From Achromobacter mucicolens (GTDB lineage Bacteria; Pseudomonadota; Gammaproteobacteria; Burkholderiales; Burkholderiaceae_B), in the NCBI RefSeq assembly GCF_902859725.1, contig NZ_CADIJP010000018.1, forward strand, positions 1 through 64,000: a stretch of DNA of 64,000 nucleotides. The letters run 5' to 3'. A model generated the notes under the pieces. The model did no database searches and had not been told where the DNA came from. It was given only the letters and a program-made list of their open reading frames with translations. How positions within the stretch are numbered: the first letter of the stretch is position 1; the number at the start of each line of letters is the position of its first letter. Both the position numbers and the translations under genes were made by a program. This document shows, one piece after another, positions 8,339-16,725 of the stretch.

Positions 8339-9778
8339 ATGAAGACCACGCAAATCAAACCCTCGCGCCTCATCATGGCGCTGCTGGCCGCCGGCGCCAT
8401 TGGCGGCGCAGGCGCCACTGCCTTGACCGGCAGCGTTTCGATGGCTGCCGACGCCCCGACCGCGGCTTCGCAGCCGATCAGCGCGTCCGTGCCGCCCAAT
8501 TTCGCGCAGATCACGCGCGAATCCGGTCCGGCCGTCGTCAACATCAGCGTGAGCGGCACACGCAAGGTGTCCGCCGACGAGAGCGACGACCCGTTCGCCC
8601 AGTTCTTTGGTCAGATTCCCGGATCGCGCGGCCGCGCGCCGGCCCGTGAAGTGCCGATGCGCGGCGAAGGCTCGGGCTTCATCGTCAGCTCGGACGGCAT
8701 CATCCTGACCAACGCGCACGTGGTCCAGGACGCCAAGGAAGTGACCGTGAAGATGACCGACCGCCGCGAGTACAAGGCCAAGGTCCTGGGCGCCGATCCG
8801 CAGACCGACGTCGCCGTCATCAAGATCGACGCGAAGAACCTGCCGGTGGTCAAGGTGGGCGACGTCAACAAGCTGCAGGTGGGCGAATGGGTGCTGGCCA
8901 TCGGCTCGCCCTACGGCCTGGAGAACACCGCCACCGCCGGCATCGTCAGCGCCAAGGGCCGCTCGCTGCCGGACGACACCTCGGTGCCGTTCATCCAGAC
9001 CGACGTGGCCGTGAATCCCGGCAACTCGGGTGGCCCGCTGTTCAACGACCGCGGCGAAGTCGTGGGCATCAACTCGCAGATCTACAGCCGCACCGGCGGC
9101 TTCCAGGGTCTGTCGTTTTCGATCCCCATCGACCTGGCTTACAAGATCAAGGACCAGATCCTCGAGCACGGCAAGGTGCAGCATGCGCGCCTGGGCGTGA
9201 CGGTCCAGGAAGTGAACCAGGACCTGGCCGATTCGTTCAAGCTGGACTCGCCGTCGGGCGCGCTGGTGTCGAGCGTCGAAAAGGGCAGCGCGGCGGATAA
9301 GGCCGGACTGCAGCCGGGCGACGTGGTGCGCAAGATCGACGGCAAGACCATTGTGTCTTCGGGCGACCTGGCTTCCACGATCACCATGGCCGCCCCCGGC
9401 GAGAAGATCAAGCTGGACGTGTGGCGCAACGGCGGGCAGAAGGAAATGGTCGCGACGCTGGGTGGCGTGCCCAAGGACAAGACGCAGGCGTCGGCCGACG
9501 GCCAGGAAGTGCAGCGTGGCCAGCTTGGGCTGGCACTGCGCCCCCTGAGCCCGCAGGAGCAACAGGAGGCCGGTGCGGAAGGCTTGCTGATCGAACGTTC
9601 GGCCGGCCCCGCCGCCAAGGCTGGCATTCAGCCCGGCGACGTGCTGCTGTCGCTCAATGGTGTGCCGGTGCACAACGTCGGCCAGGTGAAGGCCGAGTTG
9701 TCCAAGGCGGGCAAGACCGTGGCCTTGCTGGTGCAGCGGGGCGAAGACAAGATCTTCGTGCCGGTGCAGATCGGCTGA
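8339..9778 (+). CDS. degP: Periplasmic Do/DegP (MucD-like) serine protease
   Basis: A 479-residue HtrA-family protease/chaperone that clears misfolded envelope proteins. A signal peptide covers about residues 1-37 (hydrophobic LIMALLAAGAIGG, then SMAADA). The catalytic triad is His127 (TNAHVV), Asp157 (TDVAVIKI) and Ser230 (NPGNSGGP). Two PDZ domains follow, near 270-355 and 395-475. ATG 8339 is chosen over the upstream in-frame ATG at 8321 because GCAGGAG sits just before it. The gene lies 63 bases after the sensor kinase on the same strand. MucD is an equally valid name; DegP, DegQ and MucD cannot be separated by eye. Confidence 0.93.
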   Translation: MKTTQIKPSRLIMALLAAGAIGGAGATALTGSVSMAADAPTAASQPISASVPPNFAQITRESGPAVVNISVSGTRKVSADESDDPFAQFFGQIPGSRGRAPAREVPMRGEGSGFIVSSDGIILTNAHVVQDAKEVTVKMTDRREYKAKVLGADPQTDVAVIKIDAKNLPVVKVGDVNKLQVGEWVLAIGSPYGLENTATAGIVSAKGRSLPDDTSVPFIQTDVAVNPGNSGGPLFNDRGEVVGINSQIYSRTGGFQGLSFSIPIDLAYKIKDQILEHGKVQHARLGVTVQEVNQDLADSFKLDSPSGALVSSVEKGSAADKAGLQPGDVVRKIDGKTIVSSGDLASTITMAAPGEKIKLDVWRNGGQKEMVATLGGVPKDKTQASADGQEVQRGQLGLALRPLSPQEQQEAGAEGLLIERSAGPAAKAGIQPGDVLLSLNGVPVHNVGQVKAELSKAGKTVALLVQRGEDKIFVPVQIG

Positions 9779-9790
9779 CCGGCCGCTGTG

Positions 9791-10435
9791 TCACTCCGCG
9801 TCGGGCTGATTGCCCGGCGCGGCCTTTTCGAAAGCCGGCAAGGCCCGGCACGCCGCATCGATGCGCAGCACATTGGGCATGGCCGACAGGTCACACTCGA
9901 AGCGCTGCGCATTCGCCACTTGCGGCACCAGGCACAGGTCCGCGATGGTGGGCGTGTCGCCGTGGCAGAACTGGCCCGTGGCGCTTGAGCCGGCCAACTG
10001 GGCTTCCAGGGCTTCGAGCCCCTGATGCACCCAGTGCTTGTACCAGGCGGTCTTGGCGGCTTCGTCCACGCCCAGCGTGTGCTTCAGGTACTTCAGCACG
10101 CGCAGGTTGTTCAACGGATGCGTGTCGCAGGCAATGCCCAGCGCCAGATCGCGCACCCGGGCGCGGCCGATGGCGTCGGCCGGCAGCAGCGGCGCCTGGG
10201 GATGGGTTTCTTCCAGGTATTCGATGATGGCCAGCGATTGGCCGATGACCGCATCGCCGTCGACCAGCGCCGGAACCAGAGCGGTCGGATTCACCTTGCG
10301 GTAATCGGCCGACAACTGCTGGCCGCCGTCCTTCAGCAGATGGACGGGCACATATTCGTACGGCAGGCCCTTCAGGTTCAAGGCGATACGCACGCGGTAA
10401 GCGGCCGAGCTGCGGAAGTAGCTGTAGAGCTGCAT
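9791..10435 (-). CDS. maiA: Maleylacetoacetate isomerase (zeta-class GST)
   Basis: A 214-residue glutathione S-transferase-fold enzyme that isomerises maleylacetoacetate to fumarylacetoacetate in tyrosine/homogentisate breakdown. It opens with MQLYSYFRSSAAYRVRIAL, the zeta-class glutathione-site signature, with Ala where eukaryotic enzymes often have Cys. NPTALVPALVDGD and GQSLAIIEYLEE of the thioredoxin-fold domain follow, then an all-helical C-terminal domain with GDTPTIADLCLVPQ. ATG 10435 has GAGGAG upstream; the open frame extends further but out of family. Neither hmgA nor fahA is adjacent, so maleylpyruvate isomerase is a possible alternative. Confidence 0.88.
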   Translation of the reverse strand: MQLYSYFRSSAAYRVRIALNLKGLPYEYVPVHLLKDGGQQLSADYRKVNPTALVPALVDGDAVIGQSLAIIEYLEETHPQAPLLPADAIGRARVRDLALGIACDTHPLNNLRVLKYLKHTLGVDEAAKTAWYKHWVHQGLEALEAQLAGSSATGQFCHGDTPTIADLCLVPQVANAQRFECDLSAMPNVLRIDAACRALPAFEKAAPGNQPDAE

Positions 10436-10458
10436 GAAGTCTCCTCGGTGTTCTTGTG

Positions 10459-10480
10459 GCGCCGCCCGCGTGGGCGGCGC
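10459..10480. other. GC-rich hairpin between ispH and maiA
   Basis: A nine-bp perfect stem GCGCCGCCC/GGGCGGCGC with a four-base loop lies between the ispH stop and the maiA ribosome binding site. There is no T tract, so it may attenuate or stabilise the message rather than terminate it. Confidence 0.5.
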
Positions 10481-10484
10481 TTGT

Positions 10485-11462
10485 TCATTCCAGCGATTCG
10501 GTCTGGGCCGCCTTGCGCGACAAGCCCTTGGGCAACGGGAACGCGACGTTTTCTTCAAGCCCCGGCATCTTGCGCACCGAGACGGCGCCCAGTTCCTTGA
10601 CCCGCGCAATGACCTGCTGCACCAGCACTTCCGGCGCAGAGGCGCCCGCCGTCACGCCAATGCGCTTGCGGCCGGCCAGCCAGGCGGGATCGATGGAATC
10701 CGCGCCGTCGATCAGATAGGACGCGACGCCCTTGCGCTCGGCCACTTCGCGCAGCCGGTTGGAGTTCGAACTGTTCGGGCTGCCCACGACCAGCACCAGG
10801 TCGCATTCGGGCGCCATGACCTTGACCGCGTCCTGCCGGTTCTGCGTCGCATAGCAGATGTCGCTCTTCTTGGGCTCGGCAATGTTGGGAAAGCGCGCCT
10901 TGAGCGCCTGCGACACGGCGGCCGCGTCGTCGACCGACAGCGTGGTCTGCGTGACGAAGGCCAGGTTTTCAGGGTTTGCGACATCAAGGCCTGCCACGTC
11001 CTCGACGGTTTCGACGAGATACATGCCGCCCTGCGCCTGCCCCAGGGTGCCCTCGACCTCGGGATGGCCCTTGTGGCCGATCATGATGATCTCGCGGCCG
11101 GCCGCGCGCATGCGCGCGACTTCGATGTGGACCTTGGTGACCAGCGGGCAGGTGGCGTCAAACACTTGCAGGCCGCGCGATTCGGCTTCGGCGCGCACGG
11201 CCTTGGAGACGCCATGCGCCGAAAACACCACGATGGCGCCCGCCGGCGCGTCCTCGAGCTCGTCGATGAAGATGGCGCCCTTGGCGCGCAGGTCTTCGAC
11301 GACATAGCGGTTGTGAACGATCTCGTGGCGCACATAGATGGGCGCGCCGTGCAGTTCGATGGCCCGCTCGACGATATCGATGGCGCGATCCACGCCTGCA
11401 CAGAAGCCGCGCGGCTGCGCCAGCAGAACTTCGGCGTCGGAGGCGGTGACAGCCTGGCTCAT
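10485..11462 (-). CDS. ispH: 4-hydroxy-3-methylbut-2-enyl diphosphate reductase
   Basis: A 325-residue iron-sulfur enzyme, the last step of the MEP isoprenoid pathway, making IPP and DMAPP. The three cluster cysteines are in QPRGFCAGV (Cys21), DATCPLVTK and [11 protein letters not shown], and the conserved GHKGHPEV and [10 protein letters not shown] motifs are present. ATG 11462 is preferred; the codon before it is TTG. The start shares one base with the fkpB stop (TGATG), so the two are translationally coupled, the classic fkpB-ispH arrangement. Confidence 0.97.
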   Translation of the reverse strand: MSQAVTASDAEVLLAQPRGFCAGVDRAIDIVERAIELHGAPIYVRHEIVHNRYVVEDLRAKGAIFIDELEDAPAGAIVVFSAHGVSKAVRAEAESRGLQVFDATCPLVTKVHIEVARMRAAGREIIMIGHKGHPEVEGTLGQAQGGMYLVETVEDVAGLDVANPENLAFVTQTTLSVDDAAAVSQALKARFPNIAEPKKSDICYATQNRQDAVKVMAPECDLVLVVGSPNSSNSNRLREVAERKGVASYLIDGADSIDPAWLAGRKRIGVTAGASAPEVLVQQVIARVKELGAVSVRKMPGLEENVAFPLPKGLSRKAAQTESLE

Positions 11463-11938
11463 CAAAGCACTCCCAGCAGCGCGACGTCCACTTTCAGGCT
11501 GATGCCCGCCAGCGGGTGGTTGAAATCGAACAGGGCCGAGTCGTCGTTGATTTCCTTCAGGACGCCCGAGTAGCGGCCCCCGTTGGGCGCGGTGAATTCG
11601 ACAAGGTCGCCAGGTTCGAAGGTGGCATCCGGACCCGCGTGTTCGGCCAGCATGGCGCGCGTGACGCGCTGGATGAGTTCGGGGTTGCGGTCGCCATAGG
11701 CATCGGCGGGCTCGATGGTGACGCTGAACTTGTCGCCTTCGGCGCGGCCGACCAATGCGGCCTCAAGGCCGGGCGCCCACTGGCCGCTGCCCATCTGCAG
11801 CGTGCCGGGCCGGCCGTCGAAGGTATCCGTGAAGATGGAGCCCGCGCCCGGGCCGGACGCCAGCGTGATGCGGTAGTGCAGCGTCAGGTAGGAATCCGGA
11901 CGGACCAAAACGTTCACTTCATTAGAGGCGATGCTCAC
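11462..11938 (-). CDS. fkpB: FKBP-type peptidyl-prolyl isomerase (SlpA-like)
   Basis: A 158-residue SlyD/SlpA-class FKBP with an inserted-flap domain. The family pattern [28 protein letters not shown] and FDFNHPLAG is clear. The isomerase/chaperone acts in the cytosol. The start is read as GTG 11938 (a weak GGTGG lies upstream); GTG 11917 is an alternative. It is co-transcribed and coupled with ispH. radC lies divergently 50 bases away, so the promoters of both share this short gap. Confidence 0.92.
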   Translation of the reverse strand: MSIASNEVNVLVRPDSYLTLHYRITLASGPGAGSIFTDTFDGRPGTLQMGSGQWAPGLEAALVGRAEGDKFSVTIEPADAYGDRNPELIQRVTRAMLAEHAGPDATFEPGDLVEFTAPNGGRYSGVLKEINDDSALFDFNHPLAGISLKVDVALLGVL

Positions 11939-11988
11939 GATCTGCCACCGTATGGGTATTTGAGTAAACCCTGATTTTAGAGCCTCTT

Positions 11989-12666
11989 ATGAAATTGTCC
12001 GTCCGGCTGCCAAAACAAGACCGTCCCCGAGAGCGCATGCTGCGCCACGGGGCCGCATCCATCCAGGACGCCGAGCTGCTTGCCGTCGCCCTGCGCACGG
12101 GCATTCCGGGGCTGAATGTGGTGGATCTATGCCGCCAGCTGCTGGACCGGTTCGGCGGCCTGCGGGGCCTTTTAAGCACCTCGCCCGAGGAACTGATGGC
12201 CGTCGCCGGCCTGGGCTCGTCCAAGGCCTGCACCCTGGCGGCCTTGCTGGAACTGGCGCGCCGGGCGCTGGAAGAAGACCTGGTCAGGGACATCGCCATG
12301 AACCACCCTACCCGCGTGAAGCAATACTGCAAGGCGGCGCTCGGGCATCGCCAGGTCGAGCACTGCATCGCGCTCTACCTGGACGCCCAGCTGCGCCTGA
12401 TCGCCACCGGCGAACTGGCGCGGGGCACGCTGTCGCAGGCGGCGGTCTACCCCCGGGAGGTCGTGCGCGAAGCCCTGCGCCACCATGCGGCGGCCCTCAT
12501 CGTGGCGCACAATCACCCGTCGGGCGTGGCCTCGCCAAGCGCCGCTGACCAGAGCTTTACCCGGCACCTGAAGCAAGCCCTGGCGCTGGTGGACATCCGG
12601 CTGGTCGACCACCTGATCGTCGCGGGCGGCTCGGCGCTGTCGATGGCCGAGCTGGGCTGCCTCTGA
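11989..12666 (+). CDS. radC: RadC/YeeS-type JAB (MPN+) domain protein
   Basis: A 225-residue protein of normal RadC length. A helix-hairpin-helix segment (LMAVAGLGSSKA, near residues 65-80) precedes the JAB metalloprotease-like domain. The zinc motif is HNHPSG...SAAD (H-x-H plus distal Asp) and a Glu sits upstream in GELARGTL. The historical link to DNA repair is weak for this family and the biochemical role is unsettled. The start is ATG 11989. Confidence 0.92.
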   Translation: MKLSVRLPKQDRPRERMLRHGAASIQDAELLAVALRTGIPGLNVVDLCRQLLDRFGGLRGLLSTSPEELMAVAGLGSSKACTLAALLELARRALEEDLVRDIAMNHPTRVKQYCKAALGHRQVEHCIALYLDAQLRLIATGELARGTLSQAAVYPREVVREALRHHAAALIVAHNHPSGVASPSAADQSFTRHLKQALALVDIRLVDHLIVAGGSALSMAELGCL

Positions 12667-12712
12667 CCGCAACGCGGGCCGGAATTCCGTTAGACTACCG
12701 CCCGATATTGTT

Positions 12713-12727
12713 TTAGGCTTAACCTAA
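12713..12727. promoter_or_regulatory. Palindromic operator candidate upstream of kynB
   Basis: TTAGG-CTTAA-CCTAA is an inverted repeat 31 bases before the kynB start. AT-rich palindromes of this size are typical of Lrp/AsnC sites, and KynR of that family controls kyn genes in some proteobacteria. That link is inference. Confidence 0.4.
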
Positions 12728-12757
12728 TTTCGGCCCTCGCGACCCTTCTTGCCTGCC

Positions 12758-13384
12758 ATGAAACGCCTGTGGGACATTTCCCCGCCCGTCTCGACGGCAT
12801 CGCCCGTGTTTCCGGGCGACACGCCGTACCGCCAGCAATGGAAGTGGTCGCTCACGCCTGGCTGTCCGGTCAATGTCAGCGAAATCACGCTGTCGCCGCA
12901 CATCGGTGCGCACGCCGACGCCCCGCTGCACTACCAAAACGGGGCCGCAGCCATCGGCGCGGTCTCGCTTGAACCCTTTCTGGGCCCCTGCCGCGTCATC
13001 CACGCGATCGACTGCGGCGCGCTCATCACCATCGATCACCTTGCCCACGCGGCGCACAACCTGCCGCCCCGCGTGCTGGTGCGCACCGCCAAGCACGCCG
13101 CGCAGGACTGGTGGACGGACGACTTCTCCGCCTATGCGCCCCAGACGATCGAATGGCTGGCCGAACGCGGCGTCATGCTGATCGGTCTGGACACCGCCAG
13201 CATCGACCCCGCTTCCAGCAAGACCCTGGACAGCCACCACACGATCTTGCGGCATGACATGCGGGTACTGGAGAACCTGGTGCTCGACGACGTGCCAGAA
13301 GGCGATTACGAGTTGATCGCCTTGCCGTTGGCGCTGGTCCAGGCCGATGCCAGCCCGGTCCGCGCGGTCCTGCGCGAACTGTAG
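12758..13384 (+). CDS. kynB: Kynurenine formamidase
   Basis: A 208-residue cyclase-fold metalloenzyme that hydrolyses N-formylkynurenine to kynurenine. The metal-binding motif HIGAHADAPLHY (HxGxHxDxPxH) lies near residues 47-58, after the conserved opening MKRLWDISPPVS. LIGLDTASIDP and the DSHHTILRHD metal/active-site segment follow. ATG 12758 is used; the longer frame starts with TTG at 12749. kynA follows 144 bases downstream; kynU is absent from this cluster. Confidence 0.95.
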   Translation: MKRLWDISPPVSTASPVFPGDTPYRQQWKWSLTPGCPVNVSEITLSPHIGAHADAPLHYQNGAAAIGAVSLEPFLGPCRVIHAIDCGALITIDHLAHAAHNLPPRVLVRTAKHAAQDWWTDDFSAYAPQTIEWLAERGVMLIGLDTASIDPASSKTLDSHHTILRHDMRVLENLVLDDVPEGDYELIALPLALVQADASPVRAVLREL

Positions 13385-13404
13385 GCTGATTTGCCTGCCC
13401 GGGA

Positions 13405-13426
13405 GCGGCTGCGCGACTGCAGCCGC
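13405..13426 (+). other. Hairpin between kynB and the kynA leader ORF
   Basis: An eight-bp perfect stem GCGGCTGC/GCAGCCGC with loop GCGACT begins about 20 bases after the kynB stop. There is no T tract. It could slow polymerase or protect the upstream message, but nothing shows a function. Confidence 0.5.
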
Positions 13427-13445
13427 CCCGCCTGGAGAATCGACC

Positions 13446-13532
13446 ATGCAATTGCTTTTCGCGCCCCACTGGCGCGCCCTGCCCGCATCTGCCCGCCGCG
13501 CCGCCCCGCCCTGCCCCGGAGGCCGCGCATGA
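13446..13532 (+). CDS. Possible 28-residue leader peptide coupled to kynA
   Basis: A short ORF starts at ATG 13446 with GGAG eight bases upstream and ends in a TGA that overlaps the kynA ATG (ATGA). It encodes an Arg/Ala/Pro-rich peptide with one Trp codon at position 9 (context APHWRAL). The kynA ribosome binding site GGAGG lies inside its last codons, so translating it would open or cover that site. It may be a leader for translational coupling, or a chance frame in GC-rich DNA. No homology is recognised. Confidence 0.4.
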   Translation: MQLLFAPHWRALPASARRAAPPCPGGRA

Positions 13533-14377
13533 ACCAGAACGAACGCCCCGAAGACATCGTCCACCAGGAAAAAGCGCAGCTCGATTTCGCGCGCGACATG
13601 ACCTACGGCGATTACCTGCATCTGGACGAACTGCTCGGCGCCCAGCATCCGATGTCGCCCGAGCACAACGAAATGCTGTTCATCATCCAGCATCAGACCA
13701 GCGAACTGTGGATGAAGCTGATGCTGCACGAGCTGCGCGCGGCGATCGCCAGCGTGGCGGCGGACCGTCTGCAGCCCGCCTTCAAGATGCTGGCGCGCGT
13801 CAGCAAGATCATGGAGCAGCTCGTGCACGCCTGGGACGTGCTGGCCACCATGACGCCGCCCGAATACTCCGCGTTGCGTCCCTACCTGGCGCGGTCCAGC
13901 GGATTCCAGAGCTACCAGTACCGCCAGGTCGAATTCCTGCTGGGCAACAAGAACGCGGCAATGCTCAAGCCGCACTCGCACCGCGCCGACCTGCTGGCCC
14001 AGGTGCAAAGCGCGTACGAGGCGCCGTCCCTGTATGACGAGGCGCTGCGGCTGCTGGCGCGCAACGGCCTGGACATTCCCGCGGACTACCTGGAGCGCGA
14101 TTGGACGCAGCCCTATCAAGCGTCTGCGGCGGTTGAAGCCGCGTGGCTGGCGGTCTACCGCGACACGGACCGCTATTGGGCGCTGTACCAGCTGGGCGAA
14201 AAGCTGACCGACCTGGAGGATGCCTTCCGGCTGTGGCGCTTTCGCCACGTGACGACGGTCGAACGCGTCATCGGCTTCAAGCGCGGCACGGGCGGCACGT
14301 CCGGGGTGGATTACCTGCGGCGCATGCTGGAAGTCGTGCTGTTTCCGGAAATCTGGAAGCTGCGCACGGATCTTTGA
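13529..14377 (+). CDS. kynA: Tryptophan 2,3-dioxygenase
   Basis: A 282-residue heme enzyme that opens the indole ring of tryptophan to give N-formylkynurenine, the substrate of KynB. Family hallmarks: [38 protein letters not shown] (distal heme/substrate side), [14 protein letters not shown], and the proximal heme region [20 protein letters not shown], with [10 protein letters not shown] near the C-terminus. ATG 13529 with GGAGG upstream fits the family length; the open frame runs 46 codons further upstream without support. Confidence 0.96.
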   Translation: MNQNERPEDIVHQEKAQLDFARDMTYGDYLHLDELLGAQHPMSPEHNEMLFIIQHQTSELWMKLMLHELRAAIASVAADRLQPAFKMLARVSKIMEQLVHAWDVLATMTPPEYSALRPYLARSSGFQSYQYRQVEFLLGNKNAAMLKPHSHRADLLAQVQSAYEAPSLYDEALRLLARNGLDIPADYLERDWTQPYQASAAVEAAWLAVYRDTDRYWALYQLGEKLTDLEDAFRLWRFRHVTTVERVIGFKRGTGGTSGVDYLRRMLEVVLFPEIWKLRTDL

Positions 14378-14454
14378 CTTTCTCCCAAGTCGAGGCGCCC
14401 GGGCCGCAGGCTGGCCCAGGCGCCCAGTTACGGCTGGCCGAGGGCAATATCGCA

Positions 14455-14463
14455 TGCTAGAAT
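14455..14463 (+). promoter_or_regulatory. Extended -10 promoter for rpmE2
   Basis: TGCTAGAAT is an extended -10 (TGn-TAGAAT). No good -35 is visible, which is tolerated with the extended element. It would give a 5' leader of about 130 bases before rpmE2. Confidence 0.55.
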
Positions 14464-14576
14464 GCGTGGTTACTTTTTGGATACGTGGCTAGCGCCTGTC
14501 GCGCCAATGGGTGTAGGTCAGCCCAACTTGGGCAGCGACCCAGGCAGCTGTAGCTGGCGACCCTAACTCTTGAAAA

Positions 14577-14592
14577 AGACTCGACCGAGTCT
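14577..14592 (+). promoter_or_regulatory. Stem-loop next to the rpmE2 ribosome binding site
   Basis: AGACTC-GACC-GAGTCT forms a six-bp perfect stem ending one base before AGGAAAG, the ribosome binding site of rpmE2. The rest of the leader also holds short inverted pieces (CCCAACTTGGG at 14522-14532, CAGCTGTAGCTG at 14545-14556). This looks like a structured mRNA leader that could control translation of L31. Confidence 0.45.
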
Positions 14593-14603
14593 AGGAAAGC
14601 ACC

Positions 14604-14870
14604 ATGAAAGAAGGCATTCACCCCGAATACCGCGAAGTCGTCTTCGCCGACCTGCAAACGGGCAACAAGTTCATCACCCGTTCCACCGTCCAGACGCGCG
14701 AAACCGTCGAACTCGACGGCAAGACGTACCCGCTCTTCAAGTGCGACGTGACCTCCGAATCGCACCCGTTCTACACTGGCGCCCAGACCCGCATCGTCGA
14801 AACCGGCCGCGTGGAAAAGTTCCGCGCCCGCTTCGCCCGCACTGCTGGCACGGTCAAGTCCGCTTCCTGA
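14604..14870 (+). CDS. rpmE2: Ribosomal protein L31 type B
   Basis: An 88-residue L31 of the type B class ([20 protein letters not shown]). It has only one Cys and lacks the CxxC zinc motif of type A L31, so it is the zinc-independent form. In many bacteria type B L31 replaces type A under zinc limitation. A structured leader precedes it and a strong terminator follows. No Zur box is obvious. Confidence 0.94.
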   Translation: MKEGIHPEYREVVFADLQTGNKFITRSTVQTRETVELDGKTYPLFKCDVTSESHPFYTGAQTRIVETGRVEKFRARFARTAGTVKSAS

Positions 14871-14903
14871 TCCTGTTGCTCCTGCGGGAGTCACAGCAAA
14901 AAG

Positions 14904-14927
14904 GCAGCCTTCGGGCTGCTTTTTTTT
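14904..14927 (+). terminator. Intrinsic terminator of rpmE2
   Basis: GCAGCC/GGCTGC stem with UUCG-type loop TTCG, followed by T8. Confidence 0.92.
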
Positions 14928-14958
14928 CCCCCCTTGATGCCGAACAATCGGTCAGGGG

Positions 14959-16725
14959 GTGGCGCATTCCGACCACTCGGTTACATTAACGCCCGTGTCC
15001 CCACTTTCCATTTCCACCCCGGCCCGGCTGACGTCGGTCGCCACCGCAAAACTGCCCCGCCTCATCCTGCTGGGCCTGTCCCTGGCCTACATCGTGGCCG
15101 GGCTGTTCATGCGCGACCCGTGGAAAACCGACGACGCCGTCGGACTGGCGACCATGATCACCGCGATCCGCGAAGGCGGCCTGACCTGCCTGCTGCCGCA
15201 GGTGGGGCATCTGGCGCACGCCGAGGAAGGTCCGCTGATCACGTGGGTGGGCGCGATCAGCATCTGGCTGTTTGGCCCGTTCATCGGCGACATCACCGCC
15301 GGCCGCCTACCCAACCTGCTGTGGTTCGGGATCACGGCCTCGAGCGTCTGGTACGGCACGTATCTGCTCGGCCGCCGCGCCGAGGCCCAGCCGCTAGCGC
15401 TGCCCTTCGGCGGCGAACCCGAACCCCGCGACTACGGACGCATGCTGGCCGACGCCGCCCTGCTGCTACTGCTCGCCACCGTCGGCATCCTGCAGCGCAC
15501 CCATGAAACGACGGTCATGCCCGCGATCATGGCCTGCCAGGCGCTGGCGTTCTATTCGCTGGCCCGCACCGTCGACCGCCCCGTCACCGGCTCCACCACG
15601 CTGGGCATCGCGCTGGCCGCCAGCTTTCTGACGCGCGGATGGGTCGGCGCCCTGCCCATCATGATCGGCGCGGCGCTGGCCTTCTATCCGCGCAGCCCGC
15701 TCTGGAAATGCAAGCGCTGGCTGCTCTGGGCCGCGGTGCTGGCCGCCGGCCTGATCCTCGCCTGGTGGATTCCGGCCAGCCAGGGCAGCGAATACTGGAT
15801 CCGCAACTGGAAGACCTGGAACCTGTCGTCGTTCGCCATCCCGGGGCTGCACGACGCCGCCCGCACGCTGCGCGACCTGCCGTGGTACCTGTGGCCGACC
15901 TGGCCGCTGGCGCTGCTGGCAATCTGGCGCTGGCGCGCATGGATCTACGCCCCGCACATCTGGGTGCCCCTGATGCTGCTGGCGTGCTCAACCGTCATCC
16001 TGTTCTTCGTGGACGAGGCCGGCGATTCCGAATTCGTGCTGCTGGCCGTGCCCTGCGCGGTGCTGGGCGCGTTCTCGCTGCCCACCCTGCGCCGCGGCGT
16101 GGTGAACACGCTGGACTGGTTTGCCGTCATGTGCTTTTCGCTGACGGTGGCCACGGCCTGGCTCGGTTGGGTGGCGCTGCATTTCCATTGGCCGGCGCAG
16201 ATTTCCCGCAACATCGCCCGCCAGACCACCGGCTATGAGCCCGTGATCTCGTGGGTGGCCTTTGCCCTGGCCGTACTTTTCACGCTGGGTTGGATCGTTC
16301 TTGTCGTATGGCGGCTGCGCGTGCGCCCGCAGGCGCTGTGGCGCGGCACGGTGCTCTCGGCTGGCGGCCTGACCGTGACCTGGATCCTCCTGGTGCTGCT
16401 GTGGCAACCCGCGGTCGACTACGCGCGCAGCTATCGCACCGTGTCGGGCCAGCTGGCCGGGGCCATCGCGCAGCACAAGCGTCCTGGCGAGTGCATCCGC
16501 GGCCTGAGCCTGGGCAGCGGGCAACGCGCCTCGTTCCTCATCTTCAACAACCTGTCGTTCCCGTTCGACACGCGCTGCACACTGGTTCTGCAACAGACCA
16601 CCAACCAAAGCCTGCGCGACGGCACCGCTGCCTACAGCGAAGGCGCCGAAGTCCTCTGGCAAGGCGGCCGCCGTGCCGACCGTTCCGAAACCTTCCGCCT
16701 GCTGCGCACCGGCGCCAAGCCATGA
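14959..16725 (+). CDS. Multi-spanning membrane glycosyltransferase, PMT/ArnT-like
   Basis: A polytopic protein of up to 588 residues with a dozen or so hydrophobic segments and a C-terminal soluble part of about 100 residues. After TM1 (LILLGLSLAYIVAGLFM) the first external loop reads RDPWKTDDAVG, resembling the acidic catalytic loop of GT39/GT83 (PMT, ArnT) enzymes that use polyprenyl-phosphate sugars. A role in modifying lipid A or another envelope glycan is plausible but not shown. The start is uncertain: GTG 14959 lacks a usable ribosome binding site and GTG 14995 is possible. The gene overlaps the next one by four bases. Confidence 0.75.
   Translation: MAHSDHSVTLTPVSPLSISTPARLTSVATAKLPRLILLGLSLAYIVAGLFMRDPWKTDDAVGLATMITAIREGGLTCLLPQVGHLAHAEEGPLITWVGAISIWLFGPFIGDITAGRLPNLLWFGITASSVWYGTYLLGRRAEAQPLALPFGGEPEPRDYGRMLADAALLLLLATVGILQRTHETTVMPAIMACQALAFYSLARTVDRPVTGSTTLGIALAASFLTRGWVGALPIMIGAALAFYPRSPLWKCKRWLLWAAVLAAGLILAWWIPASQGSEYWIRNWKTWNLSSFAIPGLHDAARTLRDLPWYLWPTWPLALLAIWRWRAWIYAPHIWVPLMLLACSTVILFFVDEAGDSEFVLLAVPCAVLGAFSLPTLRRGVVNTLDWFAVMCFSLTVATAWLGWVALHFHWPAQISRNIARQTTGYEPVISWVAFALAVLFTLGWIVLVVWRLRVRPQALWRGTVLSAGGLTVTWILLVLLWQPAVDYARSYRTVSGQLAGAIAQHKRPGECIRGLSLGSGQRASFLIFNNLSFPFDTRCTLVLQQTTNQSLRDGTAAYSEGAEVLWQGGRRADRSETFRLLRTGAKP

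Noticed and set aside
13391-13528. Upstream extension of kynA by 46 codons
   Set aside because: The extension is Arg/Pro-rich, outside the family, and ATG 13529 has a good ribosome binding site.
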